DNA of 64,000 nucleotides. Source: Blasia pusilla (taxonomy: Eukaryota; Marchantiophyta; Marchantiopsida; Blasiales). Positions 26,229 through 37,976 of the stretch are shown here, piece by piece. A program made the translations under genes and the position numbers. Where the stretch lies: NCBI GenBank assembly GCA_050084515.1, contig CM114271.1, forward strand, positions 36,828,001 through 36,892,000. Direction: 5' to 3'. The notes beneath the pieces are model-generated. The model was not told where the DNA came from, ran no database searches, and saw nothing but the letters and a program-made list of their open reading frames with translations. Position 1 is the first letter of the stretch. The number at the start of each line of letters is the position of its first letter.

Positions 26229-27160
26229 CACTAGAAGAAATATTGGTTTTTAGGCCTACAATAAATGACTAGGTCGAGTAATTATTCATTGTAAATAATT
26301 CACAATTACTAATGACCATTAGAATCATGTAAATCAAGTCATTTGTAGAAAATGAACAAGGACATCCAATCGGTAAATGACTATAGTTGTTAATTACTCA
26401 ACCATTAATATATGTGTAATGTACCGTGTGTGAGTGCCACGTCATAATGCCACCTCTGCGTATAACATGGCAAGAAGATGATATTATAATTACCAATGAA
26501 CGACACGTGTATGAAATGACCCAATCATACCTACACTTTCCATTTCATTACATGACATGGCATGATGAGTATGATTTGAATAATAAATCGTATGTAACCA
26601 CATAGCACCATGCGAGAAACAATTTTGTCATGAAATAATCGTATAATGAGATGTGTTAATAGATTATCTCTAGCGCTTGTAGCATGTGTTAGAAATGACT
26701 CTGTCATAAAGAGTACTAGATCAATCATATTTTATGACTTGTTGGGTCATTACATATGACCATATGAGTCATTAAAAAATCTTATGAGTAACTAGGTGTG
26801 ACTCTAAATGACTAGAGACGTTGATTACATTAGTCATTTACACGACTACATCAATCATTTCTAATTAATGGATTTGATATCGTCGTGATTGCATTAGTTA
26901 TATCGACGACTAGATCAGTTATATAATTAGTGAATCGGTATTGTATTGACTTTACTAGTCAATTAATAACTCCACAAAATATGATTGGATTTGTCATGTC
27001 CGTGCCTACATGAGTCATATATAACTACTAATTCAAATATCATCTTGACTCTATTAGTCGTTTAAAACGACTAAGTTAGTCATATTAAATTACATCACTC
27101 AACAATGCAACTATTGTGAATTTTTTTATTGAATATATCAGTCATGTTAAGAACAATATT
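26229..27160 (+). mobile_element. Left end of a second CACTA-type element with subterminal repeats
   Basis: CACTAGAAGAAATATTGGTT starts at 26,229 and resembles the reverse complement of the sequence ending at 49,532 (CATTAGAAGAAAACTATGG). It is followed by about 900 bp of short degenerate repeats built on 'gacta...agtcat', for example 'gattacattagtcatttaca' and 'cttgactctattagtcgttt'. That is a CACTA subterminal structure. No transposase gene is seen next to it. Confidence 0.6.
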
Positions 27161-30100
27161 GACATTTTACTATTCCTCTAATAGCGCGATGACTATAATA
27201 GTCATTATTGTCTTCGAATGAGCCAAACACAAAGGTGTGGGTGGATGTTCTTATCTTAATACGATGAGATGTATGCAACAGTAAAAAATAATCAAGGTGA
27301 ATTAGAGTGCATAAACAAGTCATAATAGTGAAGATGAACTTCAAGGATGTGTTGTGGGATTTTGTAGATGCATAGCTCACTTATTGTGAATGCAAAATAC
27401 AACACAATCATGCATTCTATACTTTATATTACTAGAATATTGAAGAAGCATTGTAAATAAGAGTCAAAATCTCTTCAACGTGGAAAATAGGAAAATAGAT
27501 AATGAATGAAAATAACGGACACAAGTTAAAAGAAGGGTATGATGTAGTCATTATGCCATCTCTAAATTCTCTAGAAGTCACCAAAATCAGAGTTCCTCAT
27601 CAGCTAGCTTTTTTTAGACTTACCTATGGCCAAATGATAGCATTTCCAAGTGTGAGTTGAGCAGGTTTATCCATTGTGTTTGGCTACCATAGTTGGTAAT
27701 TAGGTTTGGTTGTATCCTCTATGTCCATCTTGATAGAACCGCAACCAATATCCTTCCCATGGAACTTTGTCTATGGTACTCAAGCGTGAAACTACTCTAT
27801 GACCCAATATCTTTCAGTTGAGCTTGATTACATAAGGTGTAGTTCATATCCCAAACGCAACTACATACATGCCAATTCAAAAGAGTAGATTAAATGCCAA
27901 TAGAAGAACGTAATAATAGTTGATAAACTATTATAACCACATTCATTATCTTTTTAACTCCATCCCGTATTATTTTCATTCAATCTATTTACTTGGTTAG
28001 GTAGAAGAATTTGAGAATGAAAACACACATGCATGTTGAGTGTTTTTACATGTCCATTAAGAACATATTAACTATACTTGCAAACTACGGAAAGCTTTAA
28101 TATTTACCCTTTTATTCTTGGTGTTGATGACTTTTAGATCACACTTTGACATACTACCCACACTCCCAACCAACTTAGTGACTACCTTATCCTTCTTCTT
28201 CAGTTTTGGCGAAGCATATATGTCCATTATTATTTCACTTATACAACAAACAACTTGTATAATAATATTAAATTATACAATATATTCTCACAATCTCCAC
28301 ATGTTTCGAGGGCGGTTTACATAGTTTGATATTTGTACATATCAACAAGAACAAATGAAGTAGATAATTCATGGAATCAAAATATGAAGTGGTAGAGAGA
28401 TACAAATTGAAACTTTGTAGTAGTCACAGTCTTGCTTTTTCATTGATGCTTGCACGAGGATGATAATTTTTTTCTTTTCCAACATAGAATGGGTTTCAGT
28501 CATGATTTCCAATATTTATTTTAGGCCTTACTAACAAAAAATTTGAATCTCACCACAAACCACTCACTCCCAAGAGCAGTCTAAATTTACACACTTAGTA
28601 GGAATTTCTAGATGTCTCCTAATTATGAGTCAAATTTACCAATGAGGGGATGAGTAAAAGCATCTCATGAAAAATAATAGTATGATCCTTAAAGCCAACA
28701 TTCATATGCAACTTTATCTCTCCTTTTTTAAGGGACTTCAAAGATATAATGAAAACAATAAGGATTATCTAAGAAGTGGAACTTCTTAATTAGAGAACGG
28801 AATAGAAATAAATCAGTTGATTCACTATCCCTCCCTCTCTCTGTACGCGTTGTCCTTGGTATTAGAGAATCGACTCTTAGTGAGATTGGTATTGGTTATC
28901 AATTGCCCCACTATGTACAAAGCATGTTTGCTCATTACATGTTGGAGTAGAAGCAAAGTCAATATGTTGTTATGGCAAGCGAATCTCACTACTTGTCTTC
29001 ATCTGTGCCTTCAATAAGCAAGAAGATAATGTGTGTGCATCGATTAGTGTCGACACGGCTCCAAGAGGCGCATTGGACTTGGGTAGGCCTAATGATGCAA
29101 GAGTAGAGAGTGGTAGAATGTAGAGAGAATATAAAGGCGCTCAGTAGAAGAGAAATCATAAACTATATGGCCAAAGTAACAAAGTTATGAGAGAGTCAAG
29201 AACCAAAATCGTTTGTACTTGTATCCTCTAGGATCTAAATTTATTCTTCTGGACCCATGCAATTCACTTGCATTCGATGATTAGGTTGTCAAATGCTCGG
29301 CACCTTTCCTCCATGATTATGCTTGAGTGCCAGAGGAATTGGGAAGCAACTCACGCAACAATCAAATGAAAATTCTATCCTTGAGTAAGAATGAAATCCA
29401 TTAGGTAACTAATGCATTATCACAGCCTCCAAATGACTATGAGGTTGGAAATAGTTATCACTTCTTTTTGAAGGATTGTTGAGTTTCCATGCAATCTGTT
29501 TGAAGAGACTTCTTCCGTAGTGAAGCTCAGGCTATAACGTTGAAATGGTGATAGGACCTTCACATGAGACATCTAGCCGTTTCTAGCACAAACGCCCATA
29601 ATTTGACATAATCTTGGCTTGCATCAGAAAAAAGAAACCAGACCTTGGGCACAAATTTTCCAAAGATTTTATATATATATGTTGGACACTCTTGCAGTGC
29701 ACCTTAGATTTTGGTGAAAGTGCACAAATCAATTTATCTACAGTGGTCTTGATCTTGTAGTTGTCCAACTTTGTTACTTGGAGAGCGTTTGCATCAAGAG
29801 AATTCAAGAGTTGTTTTCTTGCCATAAGGAATTGTGAACACAACCATGAATTTATGATTGGAGCATAAATATGGATTCTCTCAATAGTTCAACAATATGA
29901 CTAGTACATACTAGTTTTTGGGCAACAGTATAGGGAAGGATTACGGATGATGCTACCACGAGCTTGCCACAACACGTCCTAATATACATACTATTGTAGG
30001 AGGATATCTTCTTGATTCCACTCTCTTACCAAGAGAGTTGACAAATCCAATAAATTTGTCATCTCTTTTGATGAGACACACAGTATATTTGAAATTCAAA

Positions 30101-31150
30101 AAATAAAAGATCACACCTGATGCAAAGCACATGCACTAGTTTTATATCACTTGCACATTATTCCTCATTACTTGAATAATCATTCCATGCTCTAATTGTG
30201 GTGAACATGAGGGCATACACTATAACTATAAGGTTGGCAATCATGATTGGGATTGCAAAGCCACAGTGGACTATGAGCTCATACTCGAGCATGGATATTC
30301 TATGATCATAGATCAGGGTTCAAAATGCACTAACATTGTTAATGTTGATCCGAATACGAATGAGGAAACGGTGCATGTGACCTTATTTGATTGGTAAAAA
30401 TATGCATCTATGGGCACTATCCATATTTGCACCTTTTGAGGTCATGTGCACTTTTCCGCAATCTTATTGTATTGTAGATTAGTTGAGAGTCTTCTTTGCT
30501 ATCGGGAAGAGTACTTCCATGTAAGTTTTTCTTGGATGTGTAGGAGTGGTTTCTGCCAATAGGTGTTCTTCCACCATCCTCTACTTTTATGAGTTATTGT
30601 CCTTGAAAGAGCCAACTAGTCCATCTTCATTCCCCTTGTAGATTCTCTACATGAGGATGGCCATTTCTTCCTCCATGGACCAATCTTCTTTGAGTTTTTC
30701 ATTCGAGAACCAATCACTCATTATTAGTCAGCCATCTTGTTTGTTCATTGTCAGATTCGCATAGATATTGTGTAAAATGCCGTAAGATTTTTTGAAAATC
30801 TCCAAACAACGGATGTTTGATTATAAGGAGAGGATTCTCTACTTTTCCACTCTCATCCAAGACATCCGGAGCTTTTGAAAATCCAGTACTTCTGATTTTC
30901 TATTGTTTTTCAATCTAACAGAGGGTGTGGAGAAAAAACTCCATGATCAAATCATCAACTAGATCTCACATCATCTTTACTCTTTGGTTGCGTACGTGGG
31001 GGGCGAAGCGTAATACTATTTGTGTTTTGGATCTAACTTTAGTCATTTTTATCTCAACATTCCTTTTGGGGTCACTCTACCAGGGTATTTTTGTCATTCT
31101 ACCTCCTTTTTATGTTTAATAGCTCGTTTTATCATAGTCTAATTATGAGT
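27160..31150. other. AT-rich sequence without recognised genes
   Basis: About 4 kb with only short open frames on either strand and no domain pattern I recognise. It may be the inside of the second CACTA-type element or old decayed repeats. I found no internal duplication. Confidence 0.5.
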
Positions 31151-31156
31151 TATGAG

Positions 31157-31157
<1 letters not shown>

Positions 31158-31242
<85 letters not shown>
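31158..31242. repeat. (TA)n(GA)n compound microsatellite
   Basis: About 53 bases of TA followed directly by about 30 bases of GA. Confidence 0.97.
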
Positions 31243-31243
<1 letters not shown>

Positions 31244-31500
31244 GAGATTTTATGTGTATATATAAATGAATATATGAAGGGCTAAAATAACGTACTATGA
31301 GTTAACAAGTTTTTGAATGTGAAGAATTATACCTTTGTTTATGGCTTTTTACCCCTTTTCGCATACACACTAAACCTTAACAACACCTTAGAGCAATCTT
31401 CAAGACTCAATTGCTACAGCTGCTCGCTAGGTTATATTCTTTCAATGTCTCTCACTCTCCAAAATTGTCAACAAATTTGATCACGTTTGAACTTGCCTTG

Positions 31501-31641
31501 CCTCATCCGCCAAAGCCGCCACTCTCAAGCTTTGATTTCAACAAGCTACACCTAACTCGCCATTTTCTAAACCTCTCTTACCTCACCTGCCAAAGCCGCC
31601 ACTCTCGAGCTTTGATTTCAACAAGTTGCACCAAACTCGCC
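31501..31641. repeat. 80-bp tandem duplication
   Basis: 'ccgccaaagccgccactctc' at 31,507 recurs as 'ctgccaaagccgccactctc' at 31,587, with close agreement through 'gctttgatttcaacaag' and 'aactcgcc'. Two copies, period 80. Confidence 0.85.
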
Positions 31642-32059
31642 CTTTCTTTGACTCATATATGACTTGGCACCTTGCCCTCATCTTACCCTCTCCCTTTGCT
31701 CTCGAAAACCAAGAGGACCCTCCTCTCTTACTCTCCCACCAATTGCACCATAGTGATCTTCTCCATCCCTCCTCCTAACATGCAAGAGACTTTAATGCAA
31801 TTGTTAGAGTGAGCCCTTAGGATGAAGCGATCCTTAGTTTGAATCATAAATCACACCTAAATTTTTGTTGAAGTGCTACTACTCTTCTACTTCACTTTTA
31901 ATCTCTCTTGCCGGGTTCCGTTTGGCCTCTAAACTTGAGCCGTAACCCCTCGTAGTTGCAACTCTCATGTTTACAAGCTCGCCCTGAACTCGAGACTCTG
32001 ACCCTCCCCTCCTCGTTGCCGCTCTCCCTTCTACAAGCTCTCTTGCTTACCTCTCCTAT

Positions 32060-32600
32060 GTCACAACTTTTTAGGATAGATCGGAGAGATTTGGTAGAGC
32101 GCCTTTGCAAGTAGAGGAGGATAGGTTCAGCAAGTCAAGGATGACTTGTTGAGGTCATGGGAAACCTGAGACAGCAGGCTTCCCCTTTGTTTCGGCTCAT
32201 GAGGAGCCATATAGAGAAACTTATTATTTTGGGTAAGTTCCCATGTTTAGTAGAGTTGACTCTCTACTTTGGGAAGTGGCCTTTGACTGGTTACCGTAGG
32301 TCAAGAGCCAAGGAGGTGACTTGCAGGTTATTGAGGAGAGAGCTTGGGAGAGGGAAGGGGATATACCTCAAGGAGAGAGAGTTTGAGAGCTCATTCTCTC
32401 TTTTTTGAAGCTCTTGGCATGAGGCGGCAAAGCTATGATCTTGCTTGCCTTGTGAGTGTAACCCAAGCCTCTCATCAGGCGAGTGGGTTTGGTTTGACAT
32501 TGAGAGAGACATGTGAGAGTGCACACATTCGAGAGCTTATGATTTGGAGATTGGAGCACGGAGTTATGATCATTTTTGTTGGGCTGCCATAGCCACCGTT
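32060..32600 (+). repeat. LTR-like block, plus orientation (start of gypsy cluster A)
   Basis: From TGTCACAACTTTTTAGGATAG onward this matches, in the opposite orientation, blocks at 45,560-44,953 and 54,550-53,921. Shared landmarks include 'gaaacctgagac', 'tttcggctcatgaggagcc', 'gagcttgggagag', 'ggcatgaggcggc' and 'aacccaagcctctcat'. The ~125-bp end repeat of the other two blocks is missing or eroded here. It is the most likely remnant of the family's 5' LTR for cluster A. Confidence 0.65.
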
Positions 32601-32619
32601 CCAAGGTGTGAGTGAAATT

Positions 32620-33900
32620 TCAAAATTTTTGGGTAGAAATTATTTCTTGAGAGGTAGAAAAAAGAAATCAGTTTACTCGGTGGATAGGACAAGTGGATTC
32701 TGCTATTTGGAGGTAGGGTGAGTAGATCCCATTTGTTGGGGGATGTTGACCCTCAATCTTAGGAGGGATTTGTTGTAAGGCATTCAATTTGCATACCTAT
32801 TAGGAGGGGGCTGTCAAGTTTGGAAAGATAACGGAGATCAAATTCTCCTGGGGGGTTATTCTAGAATAAAAATAGAAGAAAATAAAATATTTTCATGGGG
32901 GACAACGTTTTTCCTACCACGTCATAGCCGACAGTCTTGGAGATGCGCAAATCGACTATACACTTGCTACCGTCGTTGTATGTTGTGTGGTTAGTCTACG
33001 CTTCAAGGCCGCTACCCGGTGTCGCATCTCCTAGTGCCAAAAAAATATTGAGCCACGGTGTAGTTGTGTGCTGCTCCGTCTGACCCTATGTTACTACCGC
33101 TTGTACAGTCGAGCGTCTGAATCTCTGTCCTAGATCCCCCCGGCTGCCTATGTTCCCGATGGGCCGTTAACATTTTTGGATTGATCAAAGTGTTCCGTCC
33201 GCTTTGTTATGCCATGATTTGTAGCCGCTCGAGAATGATCGAGTACCGTGCCATGATTTGTAGCCGCAATGCGCCGCTCATTGCCGCACCATGTCGCTTA
33301 TGGCCGCACCCCCCTGTCTCGATCGCCAAGCCGCACCATCACTGGAGAGCATAACGTGTATTGCTATTGAGGAGGGTTTGACGTTGAGTGTCGCATATTC
33401 TTACCAAGTGTCATGATGTTTGTAGCTCTTCCATGCCGCAAGTATCGCACTGTACCGTTGGACCCGCACCGCACATCGAGGAGATGTAAGCATCGTCTGT
33501 ACTACAGGAGTACGACTGGCTATTTGGAGGATTTGTCTTCACGATCGAGTTGGGGTCAAGGTTTTTCAGTTGCTAAGACGCGACATCGGCACTTGTTGTT
33601 ACGTAACCCATTATGGTCTCGAACTGTGCACGTGTTAGGGAGTCTCGATATTGGGCAGTTATTTGGGATATTGGGTTTCGTGTTGATTTTGAGAGCATCA
33701 TTGATGTATGGGTTAGGGGACATAAACTTGTGTGGGATGTCAGAGTTGAGGGTGTGTCCTGTCGATGAGATGATAGGACAATACAAAATTTTCCGCACTA
33801 TGTCGCTTGTTGTTGCACAACACGCGTATCAGTGAGGGAGTGTAGATTAAATGTCGCATATTGGATTGAGTGATTACTCACGATATTGAGAGTGGTCGTG
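32620..33900. other. Leader between LTR-like block and gag of copy A1
   Basis: Non-coding-looking sequence that becomes GC-richer after 32,900. An open frame at 33,413-33,835 shows no domain. In an intact element this would be the untranslated leader carrying primer-binding and packaging sites; no clear primer-binding site was found. Confidence 0.4.
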
Positions 33901-33910
33901 TGAAAGGGGC

Positions 33911-35330
33911 ATGAGTTTCATCACGGCGTCCTTTCGGAACTTTGAGAGTCAAGGTGGTGGACCTGAGAGTAGCTCTAGAGGGTTTAGCTACAGTGGTGCA
34001 AGGTTTCAAGGATCTCCACGTAAGAGACCACATCGATCTCCTTGTGTGTCGTCTTCAGACGAGGGGGAAAGTGTAGAGGAGTGTGTTAGTGATCCACCCC
34101 ACACATTGAGTGGTCCTACCAATTGAGCGTACAAGATGGACGATCAGGATAGAGGAACGCGTAGGTTTTCGGGTGCTATAGGCACTATAGTGCTACACGA
34201 CTTCATCGCGGAGTTTAGGAGTTGGTTGAACTCTAGAGGTTCAACTCGTTTACATCATGGAACCGTATGTTCCAGCATTTAGAGGGAGCACCCATGGATG
34301 ATTACCATGAGTTCTCACAGAGATATACCCATGAGATTGAGGTTTGGAGACTCTACTATGACCCACACTATGTGTTAGCAGTTTCTCGATGAGGAGGAGG
34401 AGTGAGGAGAGGGTTCCTCCACCAGTGATGTTGTAGGAGGGATGACTTGCACTAGAGCAATTGCATCGTCTAGTCCACTTCGTACCATGTTCAACACCGT
34501 GGTTGAGTTCTTCGCTGAGTTGAGGGCGAGCTACCAGGGGTACGGACGGAGAAGTTACGAAGCATCCACGACTTCCAGAGGCGCATGGGTGAGAGTTTGC
34601 GTGAGGCCTACATCCACTTGCACCGATTGATTAACGTCACTCAGGGGCACACAGAGGCTCAGGCTATCCAAATCATGGTACGCGATGTTGGGCCGGACCC
34701 AGCGGACATGTGTGCGGGAGGGGATGCTTCTATTGAACACCTCCCCTACGTTGAAAGATGTTTTTAGGACCTCCAAGAACATTGAGTGCAACATGGGGGA
34801 GGAGACTGTAGCCACCATGGGTTCTAGGCGAGAGTAGTCACGATTTCCTGCACCACCAATGTAGCAAAGTGGATTCCGAGATAGGTCTATGGCACCATGA
34901 GCTCAGGGAGGATATCGAGAGGTCGTGCCATAGAGACATGCGCCTTCATATGCGGCTCAGCAGCAACTACCTCGAATTACTTGTTTGTCATTTGGTGGAG
35001 CCCATCATCAACGCGATTACAGTTATTAGGGTCATGGTCGCGTGCCTTTGCATGGAGAAGGAGATGGTGCTGCACCAAAAGTTTATCAGTGTGACTATTG
35101 TTAGAGGTACGATGACACACGCGCTAGGTGTTTGAGCTTGCACATTGAGTTACGTTCGGACCGAGGGTCATAGAGGGCACTCAAGCGAGATGCTTGTCCG
35201 GGTTGGCCAATAGGTCGTGCACTAGGTGGTCCCGTTGGGGGACGAGGAGTTGGATTTTCCTGAGGGGATGGTGGAGTTGCCCATGGAGGAGGTAGAGTCC
35301 CACCACCCACACGCGTTGAGGGAGACGCCC
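33911..35330 (+). pseudogene. Gypsy copy A1: gag with CCHC knuckle, broken
   Basis: An opening frame (MSFITASFRNFESQGGGPES) is followed, in shifting frames, by gag-like pieces: 'FIAEFRSWLNSRGSTRL', then 'LREAYIHLHRLINVTQG' near 34,590-34,640. At 35,085-35,135 the degenerate knuckle CDYC.RYDDTRARC follows, with its His changed to Asp and a stop inside. Gly/Arg/Pro-rich sequence comes next. Gag forms the particle and the knuckle binds RNA. Several stops mean no full gag can be made. Confidence 0.65.
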
Positions 35331-35596
35331 GGCGTGAGGCTGGGATGGCTGCTTAGATCCATTAGCTACAGCTGTAGATTGCCGCTATGGCATTGAGGTT
35401 ACCTGATGCCGGATCCGTGGCATCGACGTCTTATGGAGCCGCCAGAGATATGGAGGATCTTGGTTGGATATGCGGGATTGCCTAGATGGAGGCCGCTGTA
35501 GTTGTTACGCGTGGAGCAACCGCAGAGTTGGATCCACAACAAGGGGAAGCCATGAAATAGACCAAGATACCTCAGTCCTTCAAGTTATCCGAGGCG

Positions 35597-36135
35597 ATGA
35601 GCACCCCATCGATGGATCATGGTCAGAGTTCCTGGAGAGTTGGTGATGTTGTTGATGTGCAGGCACGGAGGGCGATGGGAAAAGTGAGTGCTACGACTTC
35701 TATTGCTGATGCTGAGGAGGAGCATGTGTTGAGCACATTGTTGGGGGCGGCCATTGTTGTGTACCGTGCTCCTTTATTTTCTACTTCCAATGTTATGACG
35801 TTGGGAGGTATGCCCGAGGAGGTTTTCTGGCTGGTTGCTACGCTATGTGAGCGTGGAGTTGGAGTTTCTGCATCACATTTAGAGGTGATTGCAGAGGAGG
35901 TGATGGACTTGCCCTTAGAGCTGATGCTCGGGCTGTCCACGTCATATTCATGGTAGACTACGACTGCTAGGATAGCGGAGATGCCCACTAGACCGGCGAT
36001 AGAGCATGTCATGGTGTTGTTTTGCAGTTGGAGAGTCGAGGAGGTTGTCACATCTGAGTAGCCGATAGGCCCAAATCTATCATGGATAGGGCGTAGGAGC
36101 CAACAGACTATCTTGAGTGTAACTTTGTCCCACGG
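35597..36135 (+). pseudogene. Copy A1: pre-protease region, truncated
   Basis: A frame reads APLFSTSNVMTLGGMPEEVF, then 'LVATLCERGVGVSASHLEVI' and 'EEVMDLPLELM', matching A2 (37,190-37,400) closely. It has TAG after SYSW and then 'IAEMPTRPAIEHVMVL'. The similarity ends near 36,060-36,130, before the LDSGA of the protease. A1 is therefore cut at the border of the hairpin-rich insert. Confidence 0.65.
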
Positions 36136-36530
36136 TGTCGGACGACGTTCTGACAACATGAAAGTTGTCAGAAACGACGTTCCATTGTGTCAGGAACGTC
36201 ATTTCTGACAACTTTCATGTTGAGGTCTTTTACAGCCGGGTGACTTGTTGACCAGGTCACCCGCCCCGGGTAACCTGTGCGCGCAGGTTACCAAGGGAAG
36301 GGCTATTTTTAGGGGAAGAGCCTTTTGGCTCTTCCCAACCCTATATAAGAGAGGAAGATGGCTTTCCTAAGCCATCTTTCTCATGTTGGGCCGTTGGAGC
36401 ACCTCCCTTGCATGTGTGTGAGCTAGGACTAGGGTGCTAGCGTCCGGATTCCTTGATAGCACAGGGTGGACGAGGCTCGATATGCCGATGTAGATTGAGG
36501 AGTGGAGTTTTAGGCCGGGTGTGCCATTTT
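36136..36530. mobile_element. Hairpin-rich insert with TATA box between copies A1 and A2
   Basis: About 395 bp with no counterpart in the other gypsy copies. It holds five successive inverted repeats: 36,154-36,183 with 36,193-36,222 (30 bp, one mismatch); 36,237-36,244 with 36,256-36,263; 36,269-36,277 with 36,284-36,292; 36,313-36,322 with 36,327-36,336; 36,355-36,364 with 36,369-36,378. A TATA-like CTATATAAGA lies at 36,341-36,350. It may be a solo LTR or a foldback element. If its ends are TGTCGG at 36,136 and GATAGCA near 36,464, the flanks CACGG and CAGGG agree in four of five bases. This is uncertain. Confidence 0.55.
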
Positions 36531-36534
36531 TACT

Positions 36535-37940
36535 ACTCTTTATTTAGGGTGACCATTGCCACAGATATGGTCACACTAGGGATAGATGTTTTGACCTTCG
36601 CCGAGGGGCACGTCTAGAGGTAGGCAGGGGGTCTGGGGGCGGTCGTCCTGGAGGAGGTCGGGGAGTTCTTCCTGGACGTGGTGGTAGAGGACCACCACCA
36701 CCCAGAGGAGATGGAGCAGGAGTACCAGAGCCGGCACTTCTCTCACACATCGATCAGTTGGAGCAGAGGTTTGCTGCCATGACGATGATGCAGCTTAGGA
36801 AGGCACGGACTGCGGCGCCTAGTGTGACTCAACTTCTACCTCTTACCCGACCCGGGTGAGGATCTCTCTCAAGATGGGATTCATGTGTAGTGCAAGCCCA
36901 GGTTGAGGCAGGTTGGCAAAGTGGTGACTGGGAAGTCTGCGAGAGGCACTGAGCCATCGAGAGGTGGAGTTGAGATTGACCCACTAGAGGGGACCGATGG
37001 GCGGGGAGGCCAGGGTTCCACAGTCGTTCACATTGTTGGAGGTACTACACACACCATCGATGGTGCCTCGACGACCAGCGGTGCCTACAGTTCAAGCACC
37101 TACGTCGACGTCACGAGGAGTTGGAGTGACAACTCCTATGCCGGCTCGAGTGGATTCACTGTCGACTATAGTGTTGGAGGTGGCCACTAGAGTGAGTCAG
37201 ACTCCGCTATTTTCCGCCATAGAGTTGGCGACGATGGGAGTTGGACCAACTAAGGTATTCCGGTTGGCCGCCACGTTGTGTGAGCGTGGAGAGATTACTG
37301 CTTCTTGTTCAGAGGTAGTTGAGGAGGTGGTGGACTTGCCCTCAGAGCCGGTGATTGGGACGTTCCCCACAGAGTCATGGCATACGGCGGCGGCAAAGTT
37401 GGTAGATATGCCAGCTCGACCGGCCATAGAGCGGCAAAGTGGTGACACTGGAGTAGTGTTATTGGATAACCGAAAGTGGAGTATTTCGCTTGGTTAGTCC
37501 GATGGGGGGTATACCACCCAGCCGGCCAGCGTCCTACTTGATTCAGGAGCGCAACCCTTGATGTTAGGGAAGGCGGCGTGTTTAGCGTTGGGGTTACGGA
37601 AGGCCGACATTGAGCTTTGTCCCTTCCAGATACAGACCTCGATTGGGGGCATATCACCCACTCAGTATATGACTCGACAGGAGATTGTTGTCAGAGTCTA
37701 GCCAGAGCATGCGACGGATAGTGCTATGGTGCGCACCCCTGCAATTACGACACCAGCTGAGTCGTATGATGTGTTGGTGGGGAGTACAGTGTTACATCCC
37801 CTAGGATTCATCCTTGACTTTTGGGAGGAGACCGTTGCTTATCGGCGAGGATGGCGGTCAGGTGACGCCCGGATGAGTCAGTTACCGTGCAATTTGCGGG
37901 ATGAGATGGTCGATCACGAGGCGAGTCTGTGACCACGTTG
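36535..37940 (+). pseudogene. Gypsy copy A2: zinc knuckle and aspartic protease
   Basis: A knuckle reads GDHCHRYGHTRDRC at 36,548-36,590, with the first Cys now Gly. A Gly/Arg/Pro-rich stretch follows. From 37,190 the frame gives FSAIELATMGVGPTKVFRLA and 'LVDMPARPAIERQ'. At about 37,540 comes the protease active site LLDSGAQPLMLG, and 'ESYDVLVGSTVLHPLGFILD' at about 37,757 fills the place of the second conserved (I/V)LG block. Gypsy proteases cut the polyprotein. Stops lie after WSISLG and after EIVVRV, so the reading is broken. It leads directly into the methyltransferase. Confidence 0.7.
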
Positions 37941-37976
37941 GCAGCTTTCACATGTAGTGTTAGCTGACCAGGAGAG

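Noticed and set aside
36136-36400. Hairpin chain as a CRISPR-like array
   Set aside because: The arms differ from one hairpin to the next, there is no constant repeat and spacer pattern, and the window is plant nuclear DNA.
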